A DNA stretch of 64,000 nt from positions 164,341 through 228,340 of the forward strand of contig NZ_FRCA01000008.1 in NCBI RefSeq assembly GCF_900142755.1. Direction: 5' to 3'. A model generated the notes under the pieces. That model had not been told where the DNA came from. It saw only the letters and a list, made by a program, of their open reading frames with translations, and did no database searches. This DNA is from Halomonas cupida (GTDB lineage Bacteria; Pseudomonadota; Gammaproteobacteria; Pseudomonadales; Halomonadaceae). Positions 1 through 8,192 of this stretch are shown here, piece by piece (position 1 is the stretch's first letter; each line of letters begins with the position of its first letter). The position numbers were made by a program, and so were the translations under genes.

Positions 1-92
1 TGGTGTGGCGCGGTCTCGCGTCGGCCTGATGGCCGACGGCGGCACTTCCCTGTGCCGCCATTAACCCAACATGAAAGCATGCCGGGTTAATA
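1..92 (+). mobile_element. MITE-like repeat, copy A (right part, cut by window edge)
   Basis: Right-hand half of the 173-bp repeat described in full at 1808-1980. It starts in the GTGTGG stem and keeps the GTCGGCC/GGCCGAC stem, the CGGCAC/GTGCCG stem, the TTAACCC/GGGTTAA stem and the terminal GTTAATA. The left part lies before the window. It ends 73 bp before the qmcA start, so it sits in that gene's upstream region. Confidence 0.85.
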
Positions 93-165
93 ACAGAATC
101 ACTCGACATGGGTAGCACAGGATGCTGCCCACATACCAACCGCCTCATCGTAGGGAGCTCTTATC

Positions 166-1209
166 ATGTCCTTTATTCTCGGCCTCAGTCCTGGCCTCAT
201 CATCACTCTGGTAATCGCCGCGATCGCCCTGATCATGGTATTCAAGGGGCTGGTGATCGTGCAGGAATCAGAAGTGATGGTCATCGAGCGTCTCGGTGCC
301 TACAACCGTACTTTGCAGCGCGGCGTAAACTTCATCATTCCATTCCTCGACAAGCCGCGCCCGATCAAGATGGTGCGCTACCAACGTCACGGTGCGGAAT
401 TCATTCCGCTGATGACCCACGAGACGCGCATCGATCTCCGTGAGTCGGTAATGGACTTCCCCTCCCAGCCGGTGGTCACTACCGACAACGTTACCGTGCG
501 CATTGATGGCGCCATTTATTTCCAGATCATCGACCCGGCCAATGCGGTCTACAAGATCGAGAATATGAGTCAGGCGGTGGAAGTCCTCGCCAAGACCACA
601 TTGCGCTCAGTGGTCGGTCAGATGGAGCTCGACAGGATTTTCGAATCGCGCGCAGAGGTCAACGCGCTGATCAAGGAACAGATGGAAGAACCCGCCTCCA
701 AGTGGGGAGTGTCGATCAATCGTATCGAGGTCCAGGACATCGAGATGCCCGAGGAGGTCAAGGAGGCCATGCACCTGCAGATGTCCGCCGAGCGCCGCCG
801 CCGCGCAACGGTCACCGAAGCAGAAGGTGACAAGGCAGCAGCCATCGCCAAGGCTCAGGGACAGAAGGAATCCGCCATACTCAACGCTCAGGGCGACAAG
901 GAAGCCGCCATCCTGCGGGCTCAGGGGGAAAGCCGCTCCATCGAGCTGGTACTGGGCTCGATGGGCGAAGGCGAACAGAACTCACGCACTGTCATCGGCT
1001 ACCTGCTGGGCCAGTCGTACATTTCCATGCTGCCGGACATGGCCCGTGACGGCGAGCGCGTCTTCGTGCCCTACGAGAGTTCCGCTCTGCTGGGCGCCAT
1101 GGGTGCCTTCCGCGACCTCAACGTCGACGATGCAGGCGTTGCCGACATTGCCCGGCGCGCCGCTGCCGCAGGCGGCATCACCGGCGCTGCCAGCGGCTCA
1201 TCAAGCTGA
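166..1209 (+). CDS. qmcA: SPFH/band 7 domain protein, QmcA-like
   Basis: 347-residue membrane-anchored SPFH (stomatin/prohibitin/flotillin/HflK) protein. Residues about 8-30 form one hydrophobic anchor. The band 7 domain follows (about 30-200), then an Ala/Glu/Gln-rich coiled coil with repeated AQG(D/E)KEAAI-type segments, and a Gly/Ala/Ser-rich tail. Family members form large oligomeric scaffolds at the inner membrane; QmcA is usually paired with an NfeD-type partner, which would lie before the window if present. The start is set by AGGGAG at 152-157, 8 nt upstream. Two GC-rich stem-loops follow the stop. Family assignment is firm; the precise role is not known from sequence. Confidence 0.93.
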   Translation: MSFILGLSPGLIITLVIAAIALIMVFKGLVIVQESEVMVIERLGAYNRTLQRGVNFIIPFLDKPRPIKMVRYQRHGAEFIPLMTHETRIDLRESVMDFPSQPVVTTDNVTVRIDGAIYFQIIDPANAVYKIENMSQAVEVLAKTTLRSVVGQMELDRIFESRAEVNALIKEQMEEPASKWGVSINRIEVQDIEMPEEVKEAMHLQMSAERRRRATVTEAEGDKAAAIAKAQGQKESAILNAQGDKEAAILRAQGESRSIELVLGSMGEGEQNSRTVIGYLLGQSYISMLPDMARDGERVFVPYESSALLGAMGAFRDLNVDDAGVADIARRAAAAGGITGAASGSSS

Positions 1210-1218
1210 GGTGTCAAG

Positions 1219-1274
1219 GCTCGCCACGCCTTCGCGTGGCGAGCAGTGCCGGTGACCGGCAATCGGTCACCGGC
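1219..1274 (+). terminator. double stem-loop after qmcA
   Basis: Two adjacent perfect hairpins begin 10 nt after the qmcA stop: GCTCGCCACGC/GCGTGGCGAGC (1219-1229 with 1234-1244, loop CTTC) and GCCGGTGACCG/CGGTCACCGGC (1248-1258 with 1264-1274). There is no long T tract, so intrinsic termination is inferred from position and stem strength. Confidence 0.55.
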
Positions 1275-1330
1275 TTCTGCGTTAACCATCGGTGCTTTAC
1301 CGACTACCGGTACTACCCCAGCTACCGGTA

Positions 1331-1771
1331 CTACCAGCTACCCGTATTCTCCATTGATGCCCAGGGTTCCTGAGGCTCGAGAGCCTCTCCCTTCTGCAGC
1401 AGTTCCACAGAGATGCCATCCGGGCTGCGCACGAAGGCCATATGCCCGTCGCGCGGGGGACGGTTGATGGTGACGCCATTATCCTGCAGCTTCTGGCACA
1501 GGGCATAGATATCATCGACGCGATAGGCCAGGTGACCAAAGTTGCGTCCACCTTGATACTCTTCCGGATCCCAGTTCCAGGTCAGCTCCAGTTCCGGTGC
1601 CTGCAACTCGCTGGAGCGCGACTCATCTTCAGGCGCTGCGAGGAACACCAGAGTGAAGCGCCCCTTGTCATTTTCCTTGCGACGAACTTCCTTCAACCCC
1701 AGCAAGTCGCAATAGAACTGCAGTGAGGCATCGAGGTCGCTGACACGAACCATGGTGTGAAGAAATTGCAT
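1331..1771 (-). CDS. gloA: lactoylglutathione lyase (glyoxalase I)
   Basis: 146 residues, slightly longer than E. coli GloA (135). It isomerises the hemithioacetal of methylglyoxal and glutathione to S-lactoylglutathione, a cytosolic detoxification step. Metal ligands of the family are visible as H5, E62 (in LELTWNW), H80 (in FGHLAY) and E123 (in SVELLQ). Histidine at position 5 and glutamate at the last site fit the Ni/Co-type bacterial enzymes. AGGAG lies about 10 nt before the start. It is divergent from tag, with a MITE-like repeat between them. Confidence 0.95.
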   Translation of the reverse strand: MQFLHTMVRVSDLDASLQFYCDLLGLKEVRRKENDKGRFTLVFLAAPEDESRSSELQAPELELTWNWDPEEYQGGRNFGHLAYRVDDIYALCQKLQDNGVTINRPPRDGHMAFVRSPDGISVELLQKGEALEPQEPWASMENTGSW

Positions 1772-2195
1772 GGAGAAGGCTCCTATTGGTCAGGGGGCAG
1801 TGGGCACTATTAACATGGCAATCAAATAGCTCATCCTGATCGATTTGATTTTCGTCCGCACCACACTGGCGCAGATGCGTGGATCTGCTGGTGTGGTGCG
1901 GTCTCGCGTCGGCCTGATGGCCGACGACGGCACGTCCCTGTGCCGCCATTAACCCAACATGAAAGCATGCCGGGTTAATATCTGCGGCCCTTGTGGTTGA
2001 TTTCAAGCGTACCAGGCAATGAAGGCCGGTACGCTGAAGGGTAACCCGGCGGTTCGCTTGCCGGGTTCATGGCGACACAGGCAGGTTCATGGTGTCACAG
2101 AAAGAGTGCCGCCATTGGATGACAATCGACCAGCCATGGATGATTCCCGGGACTGCCGATTCAGGACCGCCGATTAATGAACAAGGATACTCTGC
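1772..2195. other. gloA-tag divergent intergenic region
   Basis: 424 bp without a credible gene. It holds repeat copy B (1808-1980) and two perfect hairpins, AGCGTACC/GGTACGCT (2006-2013 with 2028-2035) and AACCCGGC/GCCGGGTT (2043-2050 with 2060-2067). Promoters for both flanking genes should lie here, but I could not single out a convincing pair of -35/-10 boxes. Confidence 0.6.
1808..1980 (+). mobile_element. MITE-like repeat, copy B (full length, reference copy)
   Basis: 173-bp non-coding element, taken as the reference. The ends are inverted: left TATTAACATGGCA against right TATTAACCCGGCA (read inwards), 11 of 13 identical, so it starts and ends with TA. Five stem-loops follow one another: AATCAAAT/ATTTGATT (1820-1850), CCGCACCACAC/GTGTGGTGCGG (1856-1901), GTCGGCC/GGCCGAC (1908-1925), CGGCAC/GTGCCG (1928-1945) and TTAACCC/GGGTTAA (1949-1978). 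Other copies lie at 1-92, 5590-5762, 19257-19386, 42613-42702, 50652-50752 and 62740-62912, in both orientations and always intergenic. Terminal repeats and lack of coding capacity point to a non-autonomous transposable element using a TA target. No transposase source is in the window. Confidence 0.85.
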
Positions 2196-2735
2196 ATGAG
2201 CGAATACTGTGACTCTGCCCCGGGCCATGCGTTTCATGGGCCCTACCATGAGCACGAGTACGGCTTCCCGGTCAGCGACGAAAGCGAGCTGTTCGAGCGG
2301 CTGGTACTGGAAATCAACCAGGCGGGGCTTTCCTGGCTTACCGTGCTCAAGAAGCGCTCAGCCTTTCGCCTGGCCTTCGACCACTTCGATGTCGACCTGG
2401 TGGCCGCCTATGGCGATAAACAGCGCCAACGCCTGCTCAACGACGCCGGCATCATTCGCAACCGGCTCAAGGTCGATGCCGTCATCCACAATGCCCAGGT
2501 CATCCGCGACATGCGTGACAGCCATGGAGGCTTCTCCGGCTGGATCGAGGCGCATCATCCTCGCACACACGCCGAATGGGTCAAGCTGTTCAAGCGCACC
2601 TTCCGCTTTACCGGACCGGAGATCGTCAATGAATTTCTGATGAGCACCGGCTATCTGCCCGGCGCTCACCGTGATGACTGTCCCGTGCAACAGCGCATTG
2701 TGGCTGCCAGACCTGCCTGGCTGAGAAACCGTTGA
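2196..2735 (+). CDS. tag: DNA-3-methyladenine glycosylase I
   Basis: 179-residue Tag-family base-excision repair glycosylase, which removes 3-methyladenine from alkylated DNA. The N-terminus has the family's Cys/His-rich start (C5, with histidines at 11-20). E39 and W47 lie in the ...LEINQAGLSW... helix that contacts the base. A C-terminal His/Cys pair in the ...GAHRDDCP... segment would complete the zinc site. Length matches the family (about 187). It is followed 37 nt later by the YdjM-like gene on the same strand, so the two may be co-transcribed. Confidence 0.95.
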   Translation: MSEYCDSAPGHAFHGPYHEHEYGFPVSDESELFERLVLEINQAGLSWLTVLKKRSAFRLAFDHFDVDLVAAYGDKQRQRLLNDAGIIRNRLKVDAVIHNAQVIRDMRDSHGGFSGWIEAHHPRTHAEWVKLFKRTFRFTGPEIVNEFLMSTGYLPGAHRDDCPVQQRIVAARPAWLRNR

Positions 2736-2772
2736 TGCTCCAGTCCGCCATCATGTATGGAGAAAGTCACGC

Positions 2773-3870
2773 ATGGACTCGCTGACGCAAGCTACTCTCG
2801 GGGCCGCCATCGGTGGAGCAGTGCTGGGCCGACGTCTAGGCCGCAAGTCACTGGTCATCGGTGCCGCTCTGGGCACGCTGCCGGACCTCGACGTGGTCAT
2901 CGACTATGGCGATGCCGTGGCCAATGTCACCTATCACCGTGGTTTCAGTCACTCGCTGTTCGTGCTCAGTGCGCTGGCCACCCTGTTGGCGCTATTGACC
3001 CGACGCCTGGCCCCGGCTCGAGACATCAGTCTGTCGCGGTGGTGGTGGCTATTCTGGCTATGCCTGATCACTCATCCACTGCTCGATGCTCTGACCACCT
3101 ATGGCACTCAACTGTGGTGGCCACTCTCGGTCAGCCGTCCCAGCGCCAATCCGCTGGTGTTCATCATTGATCCTCTCTATACCCTGCCGCTGGCGGTGGG
3201 AGTAATTGCCGGCCTGGTATTGGGCAGCGAAGGTGGCATCCAACGCGCTGCTCGCTGGGCACTGGTCCTTTCAAGCCTCTACCTACTGATGTCACTGGGC
3301 ATTCGCAGCTGGGTCGACGACCGGGTAACCCCGGCACTGGCTGAACACCAGCTCGACCAGGCTCCTCGGCTGATACAGCCAACCCCCTTCAACATCCTGC
3401 TGTGGCGAGTCACGGCAATCGACCAGAACCGTTATGCCGAGACTACTGTTGGTGTCTTCGATGGGGATACGCCCCCTGTGATCGAGATATTCCAGCGTGG
3501 TGCCGAACTCGAGCCCATTGCCCAGGCAACCGCCAAGGGGCAGCGTCTCAACTGGTTTGCTGGCCCCTTTCTGAGCTATGACATCATGTATCACCAGGGG
3601 CATCAGTGGCTGATGGCCACGGACCTGCGTCTGGGATTCCCCGGCTACCATCCCTTCCGCTTTGCCATTGCGGAGCGTACCGATGCCACCACGGAGTGGC
3701 TCTCCCTGGTACCGACCCAACAGATTTCCGAGGAAGGGCAACGCAGCTCTCTGGCGAGACTCTTCCAGCGACTGACTTCGCCGACGCCGCCGCTCTGCAT
3801 CAGTGAGCTGATCGCGCCTCGCTTCCGCTCGGAGATACCTGCTGAATGCACAGACGCCCGACCTCATTGA
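2773..3870 (+). CDS. membrane-bound metal-dependent hydrolase, YdjM/DUF457-type
   Basis: 365-residue protein of the family typified by the LexA-regulated YdjM. The N-terminal half carries the metal-binding signature: PDLD at 37-40, HRGFSHS at 55-61 and THPLLDALTTYG near residue 100, with hydrophobic helices between. The C-terminal part (from about 190) is soluble-looking and specific to the long subfamily. Start: ATG 8 nt after a GGAGAAAG sequence. The true substrate is unknown for this family. Position directly after tag suggests, weakly, a shared DNA-damage or stress setting; I see no clear LexA box upstream. Confidence 0.85.
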   Translation: MDSLTQATLGAAIGGAVLGRRLGRKSLVIGAALGTLPDLDVVIDYGDAVANVTYHRGFSHSLFVLSALATLLALLTRRLAPARDISLSRWWWLFWLCLITHPLLDALTTYGTQLWWPLSVSRPSANPLVFIIDPLYTLPLAVGVIAGLVLGSEGGIQRAARWALVLSSLYLLMSLGIRSWVDDRVTPALAEHQLDQAPRLIQPTPFNILLWRVTAIDQNRYAETTVGVFDGDTPPVIEIFQRGAELEPIAQATAKGQRLNWFAGPFLSYDIMYHQGHQWLMATDLRLGFPGYHPFRFAIAERTDATTEWLSLVPTQQISEEGQRSSLARLFQRLTSPTPPLCISELIAPRFRSEIPAECTDARPH

Positions 3871-3894
3871 GGTACGGGCGCCATGGTGGTTTTC
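3855..3894. terminator. stem-loop between convergent genes
   Basis: CGCCCG-ACCTC / GAGGT-A-CGGGCG (3855-3865 with 3869-3880, one bulged A) overlaps the stop of the YdjM-like gene. A TTTT run follows at about 3890. It lies in the 31-bp gap facing azoR and may stop transcription from the left; modest support. Confidence 0.4.
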
Positions 3895-3901
3895 CGCCGA
3901 A

Positions 3902-4516
3902 CTACAGCGCTTTGACCAGCGTCTCGATCTGTTGATGAGCTTCGGTAAGTGCCGCTTCCTTGGCGTCATCACCCATGTTCAGGCCTTCGGCAAACACACT
4001 GTCGAGCTGCGAGATGCCCATCAGTCCCAGCATATGGGAGATATGTGGTGTCTGGGAGTCCATCGGGGTACCGGCGTACTTGCCACCTCGCGCCCCCAAC
4101 AGAATCGCACGCTTGCCTTCCACCAGACCAACCGGACCGTTCTCGGTATAACGGAAGGTTCTGCCTGCGCGCAGTACACGGTCGAACCAGGCCTTGAGCT
4201 GGGAAGGAATTCCCAGGTTGTACATCGGAACCGCCAGCACGATGACATCGTGATCGAGCACTTCGGAGATCAAGTCATCCGAGCGAGCCGCCAATTCACG
4301 CTGAGCAGCACTACGCTCCTCCTCAGGCACCTGCCAGCTGGACAGCTCCTCCAGGCCAAGATGCGGTAGGTCATCGGCCACCACATCGCGTAATGTCAGT
4401 GATACGCCTTCGCGCTGCTCCGCTGCACGCTGGAAGGACTGCGCCAGACCGAGGGACTGGCCATGGGTACCGAGAATCGAGGAAGTGACCACGAGCACAC
4501 GAGTTGAGTCGGACAT
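3902..4516 (-). CDS. azoR: FMN-dependent NADH-azoreductase
   Basis: 204 residues, the usual AzoR length. It is a flavodoxin-fold quinone/azo reductase that uses FMN and NADH in the cytosol. The FMN phosphate loop is the N-terminal SSILGTHGQS segment. The AVPMYNLGIPSQLKAWFDRVLRAGRTFRY block and the ARGGKY loop are characteristic of AzoR and bind FMN. AAGGAG lies 6 nt upstream of the start. It is likely a two-electron quinone reductase protecting against redox stress. Confidence 0.95.
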   Translation of the reverse strand: MSDSTRVLVVTSSILGTHGQSLGLAQSFQRAAEQREGVSLTLRDVVADDLPHLGLEELSSWQVPEEERSAAQRELAARSDDLISEVLDHDVIVLAVPMYNLGIPSQLKAWFDRVLRAGRTFRYTENGPVGLVEGKRAILLGARGGKYAGTPMDSQTPHISHMLGLMGISQLDSVFAEGLNMGDDAKEAALTEAHQQIETLVKAL

Positions 4517-4673
4517 CAGAATCTCCTTGAGAGTGAGTCAGGCTGATGTACGACATTCTATGTGCTATTTTTTCGACGAAAAGCGCAAATATCTGCATAC
4601 CACGTTCGATATAATCGAAAATACTGCATCAGCAGTACGCCACGAGCCATGGGTGCTATCACTCCAGGTATGG

Positions 4674-4729
4674 CCCGTGGCCCGTGGCCCGTGGTCCGTA
4701 GCTCGTAGCTCGTAGCTCGTAGCTCGTAG
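4674..4729. repeat. heptamer tandem array (CCCGTGG/CTCGTAG), 8 units
   Basis: Eight contiguous 7-bp units: three CCCGTGG, one TCCGTAG and four CTCGTAG. The array lies in the 228-bp gap between azoR and the MliC-type lipoprotein, directly after the latter's stop. Related arrays lie at 10102-10139, 15802-15843 and 60397-60438, with decayed units near 9112 and 60226. Because 21 nt encode seven residues, the array gives a spurious seven-residue repeat in open frames; it is not a gene. Confidence 0.9.
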
Positions 4730-4744
4730 CTTATCGTGACCAGT

Positions 4745-5494
4745 TCAGGGAGCAATGCCCTGCCCGCAGCCTCGCAACTGCTGGCCATTGACGTTCATCG
4801 TCACCTTCGCCGGCCAGGGGGTGCCGGACATATCGTCGAAACAGGCTCCAGCTTCGATGCGCAACTCGAAGGGGGCATCGGAGCGGCCACTGGCAAGGAT
4901 CACCCGTCCGACCCCATTATCGAGCGTGGTCACGCGATAGGGCACGTCCACCTGACGCTCGCCATAGTCCAGCGACATCTTGATACGCGGCACGTCGTTG
5001 GCCAGTTCCACCGACCAACCGGGTTCATTGCCGCGCGCATAGAACATCACCCCTGGCTTGTCGGAGCGACGCAGCGAGTCACGGCGCGTAACCGCCTCAC
5101 ACTCGAGGCGCCCTCGTTCGCTCTCGACAACCCCCTCATCCCCCTTGAGCCACACACTGAGATTCCCCTGCTGATAGCGAGTACCGCTGGCCACTACCGA
5201 CTGCGGTAGCTCCGCGGCACTCTGGGAGGACCACAGGCGCAGCGAGTCCTGCTGAGCCGCAGTCACCATGTCCTGAGAGGGTGTGCAACGCCAGCCGACA
5301 AATTCCCCGGCGCTGCCGACAAAAAGCGATGACGGCAAGTATGGAGCCTTACTCTGGTCACCAATCTGTGCATTGGAGTCCTCGCTCTCCACAAGCACCG
5401 GGGTGGTGTTCGTGGCACACCCACCCAACCAGAGGGCCCCGAACAACACCGTGGCCGTTGCATAACCCCGGGCAGAAAGCGTGAATCGCGACAT
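4745..5494 (-). CDS. lipoprotein with MliC-type lysozyme-inhibitor domain and second C-terminal domain
   Basis: 249-residue predicted lipoprotein. Start chosen at the ATG preceded by CAGGAG with 6 nt spacing; a longer frame adds only seven residues. A signal sequence ends in LGG-C26, a plausible lipobox, so the protein should be anchored in the envelope. Residues about 50-115 match the MliC pattern (a WxC entry strand, then SGTRYQQGNLSVWLKGDEG), the fold of membrane-bound inhibitors of C-type lysozyme. Residues about 140-245 form a second domain starting FYARGNEPGW, as in COG3650-type envelope proteins, with a Cys pair near the end. A role in lysozyme tolerance is inferred from the first domain only. 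Confidence 0.8.
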   Translation of the reverse strand: MSRFTLSARGYATATVLFGALWLGGCATNTTPVLVESEDSNAQIGDQSKAPYLPSSLFVGSAGEFVGWRCTPSQDMVTAAQQDSLRLWSSQSAAELPQSVVASGTRYQQGNLSVWLKGDEGVVESERGRLECEAVTRRDSLRRSDKPGVMFYARGNEPGWSVELANDVPRIKMSLDYGERQVDVPYRVTTLDNGVGRVILASGRSDAPFELRIEAGACFDDMSGTPWPAKVTMNVNGQQLRGCGQGIAP

Positions 5495-5589
5495 GGCTGA
5501 CTCCTGATTTGGCAAGACGATGGGTAGCGGAACGCTCTACCCAATACCGTTTACCTTATATTACATCGACTTGCCAGCAGTTCCGCCGT

Positions 5590-5762
5590 TATTAACCCGG
5601 CATGCTTTCATGTTGGGTGAATGGCGGCACAGGGACGTGCCGCCGTCGGCCATCAGGCCGACGCGAGACCGCACCACACCACCAGATCCGCGCATCTGCG
5701 CCAGTGGGGTGCGGACGAAAATCAAATCAATCAGGATGAGCTATTTGATTGCCATGTTAATA
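5590..5762 (-). mobile_element. MITE-like repeat, copy C (full length)
   Basis: Full 173-bp copy in reverse orientation, with ends TATTAACCCGGCATG and GTTAATA. All five stems of the reference copy are recognisable, with a few substitutions such as GTGAATGG for GTTAATGG and one changed base in a CCGCACCACAC arm. It lies between metE and the lipoprotein gene, 25 bp after the metE stop, where its stems could act as a transcription terminator. Confidence 0.88.
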
Positions 5763-5787
5763 GCACCAGGGCCAGTGCGCGATTCGC

Positions 5788-8088
5788 TCAAGCATGACGG
5801 CGCCGCAACACCTTCGCTGCCTCGACCATATTGGCCAGTGCCGGCCTCACCTCCTCCCAATGGCGAGTCTTGAGACCACAATCCGGATTGACCCACAGAC
5901 GCTCCAGCGAGATGCGCTCAGCGGCCTTCTCCATCAGTGCGACCATCCAGTCGATATCCGGCAGGTTTGGCGAGTGGATGTCATAGACGCCCGGACCGAT
6001 CTCGTTGGGATAGTCGAAATCACGGAAGGCATCGAGCAGCTCCATGTTGGAACGCGAAGTCTCGATGGTGATGACATCAGCATCCAGGGCGGCAATAGCA
6101 TTGATGATGTCATTGAACTCCGAATAGCACATATGGGTATGGATCTGGGTGGTATCAGACACACCGGAGGACGACAGACGGAAGGCTTCCACGGCCCAGT
6201 TCAGATAGCCCGCCCATTCGCTGCGGCGTAGAGGCAACCCTTCGCGCAGCGCCGGCTCATCGATCTGGATGGCACGGATACCGGCCTGCTCCAGGTCTCG
6301 GACTTCGTCGCGCAGCGCCAGGGCGACCTGTCGACAGGTCACCGCACGGGCCTGGTCATCACGCACAAACGCCCATTGCAGCATGGTCACCGGGCCGGTG
6401 AGCATGCCTTTCATCGGCGCAGCGGTCAGCGACTGGGCATAGGCGCTCCAGGTAACCGTCATGGCCCTGGGCCGTGATACATCACCGTACAGGATGGGCG
6501 GCTTGACGCAGCGAGAGCCATAGCTCTGCACCCAACCGAATCGCGTGAAGGCATAGCCATCGAGCTGTTCGCCGAAATACTCGACCATGTCGTTACGCTC
6601 GGCCTCACCATGCACCAGCATGTCGAGCCCCAATTTTTCCTGCACACGCACGGCTTCAGCGATCTCGGCCTTCATCTGCGCTGCATAGTCAGCCTCCGAC
6701 AACTCGCCGGCCCTATGGCGTCGGCGCGCCGCTCGGATCTCCACGGTCTGCGGAAAGGAGCCGATGGTGGTGGTCGGGAACAATGGCAGCCCCAACACGC
6801 GGCGCTGTGCCTCGGCACGTCGAGGGTACCGACTGGCTCGCTGACTATCGGCAGCGGTCAGGCCAGCAAGGCGCTCGGCAACCTCAGGCCGATGGATGCG
6901 CGGGGAAGTACGACGCGAGGCCAGTGCCGTGGTCGATGCCTGCAGACGACTTTCGTCCTCGTCGGTGGCACGGCCTCCCAGCAGACGAGCCAGGGTCACT
7001 GTCTCGTCCAGCTTCTGCCGCGCAAAGGCCAGCCAGCTCTTGAGCTCGGCATCCAGCTCAGTCTCTCGCGCCAGGTCCACCGGGACGTGCAACAGAGAGC
7101 AGCTCGGCGCAATCCACAGTCGATCTCCCAGCCGCTGTGCTACGGAGGTCAGGCGATCACGCACCTCGGCGAGGTCGGTGCGCCAGATATTGCGACCATC
7201 GATGGCCCCGACGGACAGCACCTTGTGTGGCAGCAAGCGATCAACCAGCAGATCAACTTCTCCCGGCGCACGGACAGCATCCACATGCAGGCCATCCACC
7301 GGCAAGCCCAGAGCCAGCGACAGGTTATCGCCGAGAGCACCAAAGTACGCCGCCACGAGCAGCTTGACCGGTGTCGCCTGGAGACGGAAGTAGGCACGTT
7401 CATAGGCGGCCTTCCAGTTGCCTGGCAGGTCCAGCGCCAGGGCCGGCTCGTCGAGTTGCACCCACTCCACTCCCTGAGCCGCCAGGCGCTGCAGAACTTC
7501 GGCATAGACATCCAACACGCCATCCAGCAGGCTCAGGCGATCCAGCGACTCTCCCGCACGCTCCTTGCCGAGCCATAGCCAGCTCAAGGGCCCGGTCAGC
7601 ACGACCTTGACGGCATGCCCATCGGCACGGGCCTCTTCCACCTCGGAAAACAGGCGGGTACTGGCCAGGCGGAAATGCTGATCAGCGTGCAATTCCGGCA
7701 CCAGATAGTGGTAGTTGGTATCGAAATACTTGGTCATCTCGCAGGCAGCCGCCGGCTGGCCGCTGGGTGCGCGACCACGAGCCATGCGGAAGGTGGTATC
7801 GAGGTCGATCTCACCCCGAGCGATTTCATCCTCGGCGTTGAAGCGTTCCGGCACCACACCCAGCAGCAGTGAAGTATTGAGTACCTGGTCATAGAAGGCA
7901 AAGTCACCAACGGTTACCAGATCCAGTCCCGACTGCCGCTGTATCTGCCAGTTCTCGCGACGCAGCTCACGCCCGACCTCCTCCAGCTCACTGCGAGACA
8001 TATCGCCCTGCCAGTAGGCTTCAGTGGCACGCTTGAGCTGACGGTCATCGCCGATACGCGGATAACCACAAATATGAGAGATAGTCAT
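5788..8088 (-). CDS. metE: cobalamin-independent methionine synthase
   Basis: 766 residues (family about 755). It transfers the methyl group of 5-methyltetrahydropteroyl-tri-glutamate to homocysteine without B12. The start at [13 protein letters not shown] is typical of MetE N-termini; a longer frame would add 29 non-homologous residues. The zinc site is visible in [10 protein letters not shown] (His and Cys) and in the C-terminal [11 protein letters not shown] cysteine. The N-terminal and C-terminal barrels are both complete. It is divergent from metR, with MetR-type boxes in the shared 104-bp region. Confidence 0.97.
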   Translation of the reverse strand: MTISHICGYPRIGDDRQLKRATEAYWQGDMSRSELEEVGRELRRENWQIQRQSGLDLVTVGDFAFYDQVLNTSLLLGVVPERFNAEDEIARGEIDLDTTFRMARGRAPSGQPAAACEMTKYFDTNYHYLVPELHADQHFRLASTRLFSEVEEARADGHAVKVVLTGPLSWLWLGKERAGESLDRLSLLDGVLDVYAEVLQRLAAQGVEWVQLDEPALALDLPGNWKAAYERAYFRLQATPVKLLVAAYFGALGDNLSLALGLPVDGLHVDAVRAPGEVDLLVDRLLPHKVLSVGAIDGRNIWRTDLAEVRDRLTSVAQRLGDRLWIAPSCSLLHVPVDLARETELDAELKSWLAFARQKLDETVTLARLLGGRATDEDESRLQASTTALASRRTSPRIHRPEVAERLAGLTAADSQRASRYPRRAEAQRRVLGLPLFPTTTIGSFPQTVEIRAARRRHRAGELSEADYAAQMKAEIAEAVRVQEKLGLDMLVHGEAERNDMVEYFGEQLDGYAFTRFGWVQSYGSRCVKPPILYGDVSRPRAMTVTWSAYAQSLTAAPMKGMLTGPVTMLQWAFVRDDQARAVTCRQVALALRDEVRDLEQAGIRAIQIDEPALREGLPLRRSEWAGYLNWAVEAFRLSSSGVSDTTQIHTHMCYSEFNDIINAIAALDADVITIETSRSNMELLDAFRDFDYPNEIGPGVYDIHSPNLPDIDWMVALMEKAAERISLERLWVNPDCGLKTRHWEEVRPALANMVEAAKVLRRRHA

Positions 8089-8090
8089 GT

Positions 8091-8103
8091 TGAAGCCTAT
8101 TGA
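8091..8103. promoter_or_regulatory. imperfect MetR box, metE side
   Basis: TGAAGCCTATTGA matches the MetR consensus TGAA-N5-TTCA with one mismatch. It lies only 2 nt before the metE ATG, so it could block initiation or be chance. Weaker than the second box. Confidence 0.4.
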
Positions 8104-8174
8104 CCATGAATGATGCAACAGAGTGTCTCTGGCCATGAGGTGGTGAATCAAACTAAACTTACTAATACTCAACA

Positions 8175-8187
8175 TGAAAACGGTTCA
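8175..8187. promoter_or_regulatory. MetR box (perfect)
   Basis: TGAAAACGGTTCA is an exact match to the MetR operator TGAA-N5-TTCA. It sits 5 nt before the metR start in the metE-metR divergent region, consistent with MetR activating metE and repressing itself, as in enterobacteria. Confidence 0.75.
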
Positions 8188-8192
8188 ACAGA

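Noticed and set aside
1808-1980. A conserved riboswitch or small RNA gene
   Set aside because: Copies occur in both orientations relative to many unrelated genes, so a gene-specific riboswitch is excluded. A structured transcript is still possible and is covered in the finding.
4558-4788. Protein with seven-residue repeats (YELRATS-type) around the heptamer array
   Set aside because: A 7-bp tandem repeat always gives a seven-residue periodic frame; no start signals, and half of it lies in intergenic DNA.
6610-7578. 322-codon open frame antisense to metE
   Set aside because: Shadow of metE, whose zinc site and both barrels are clear.
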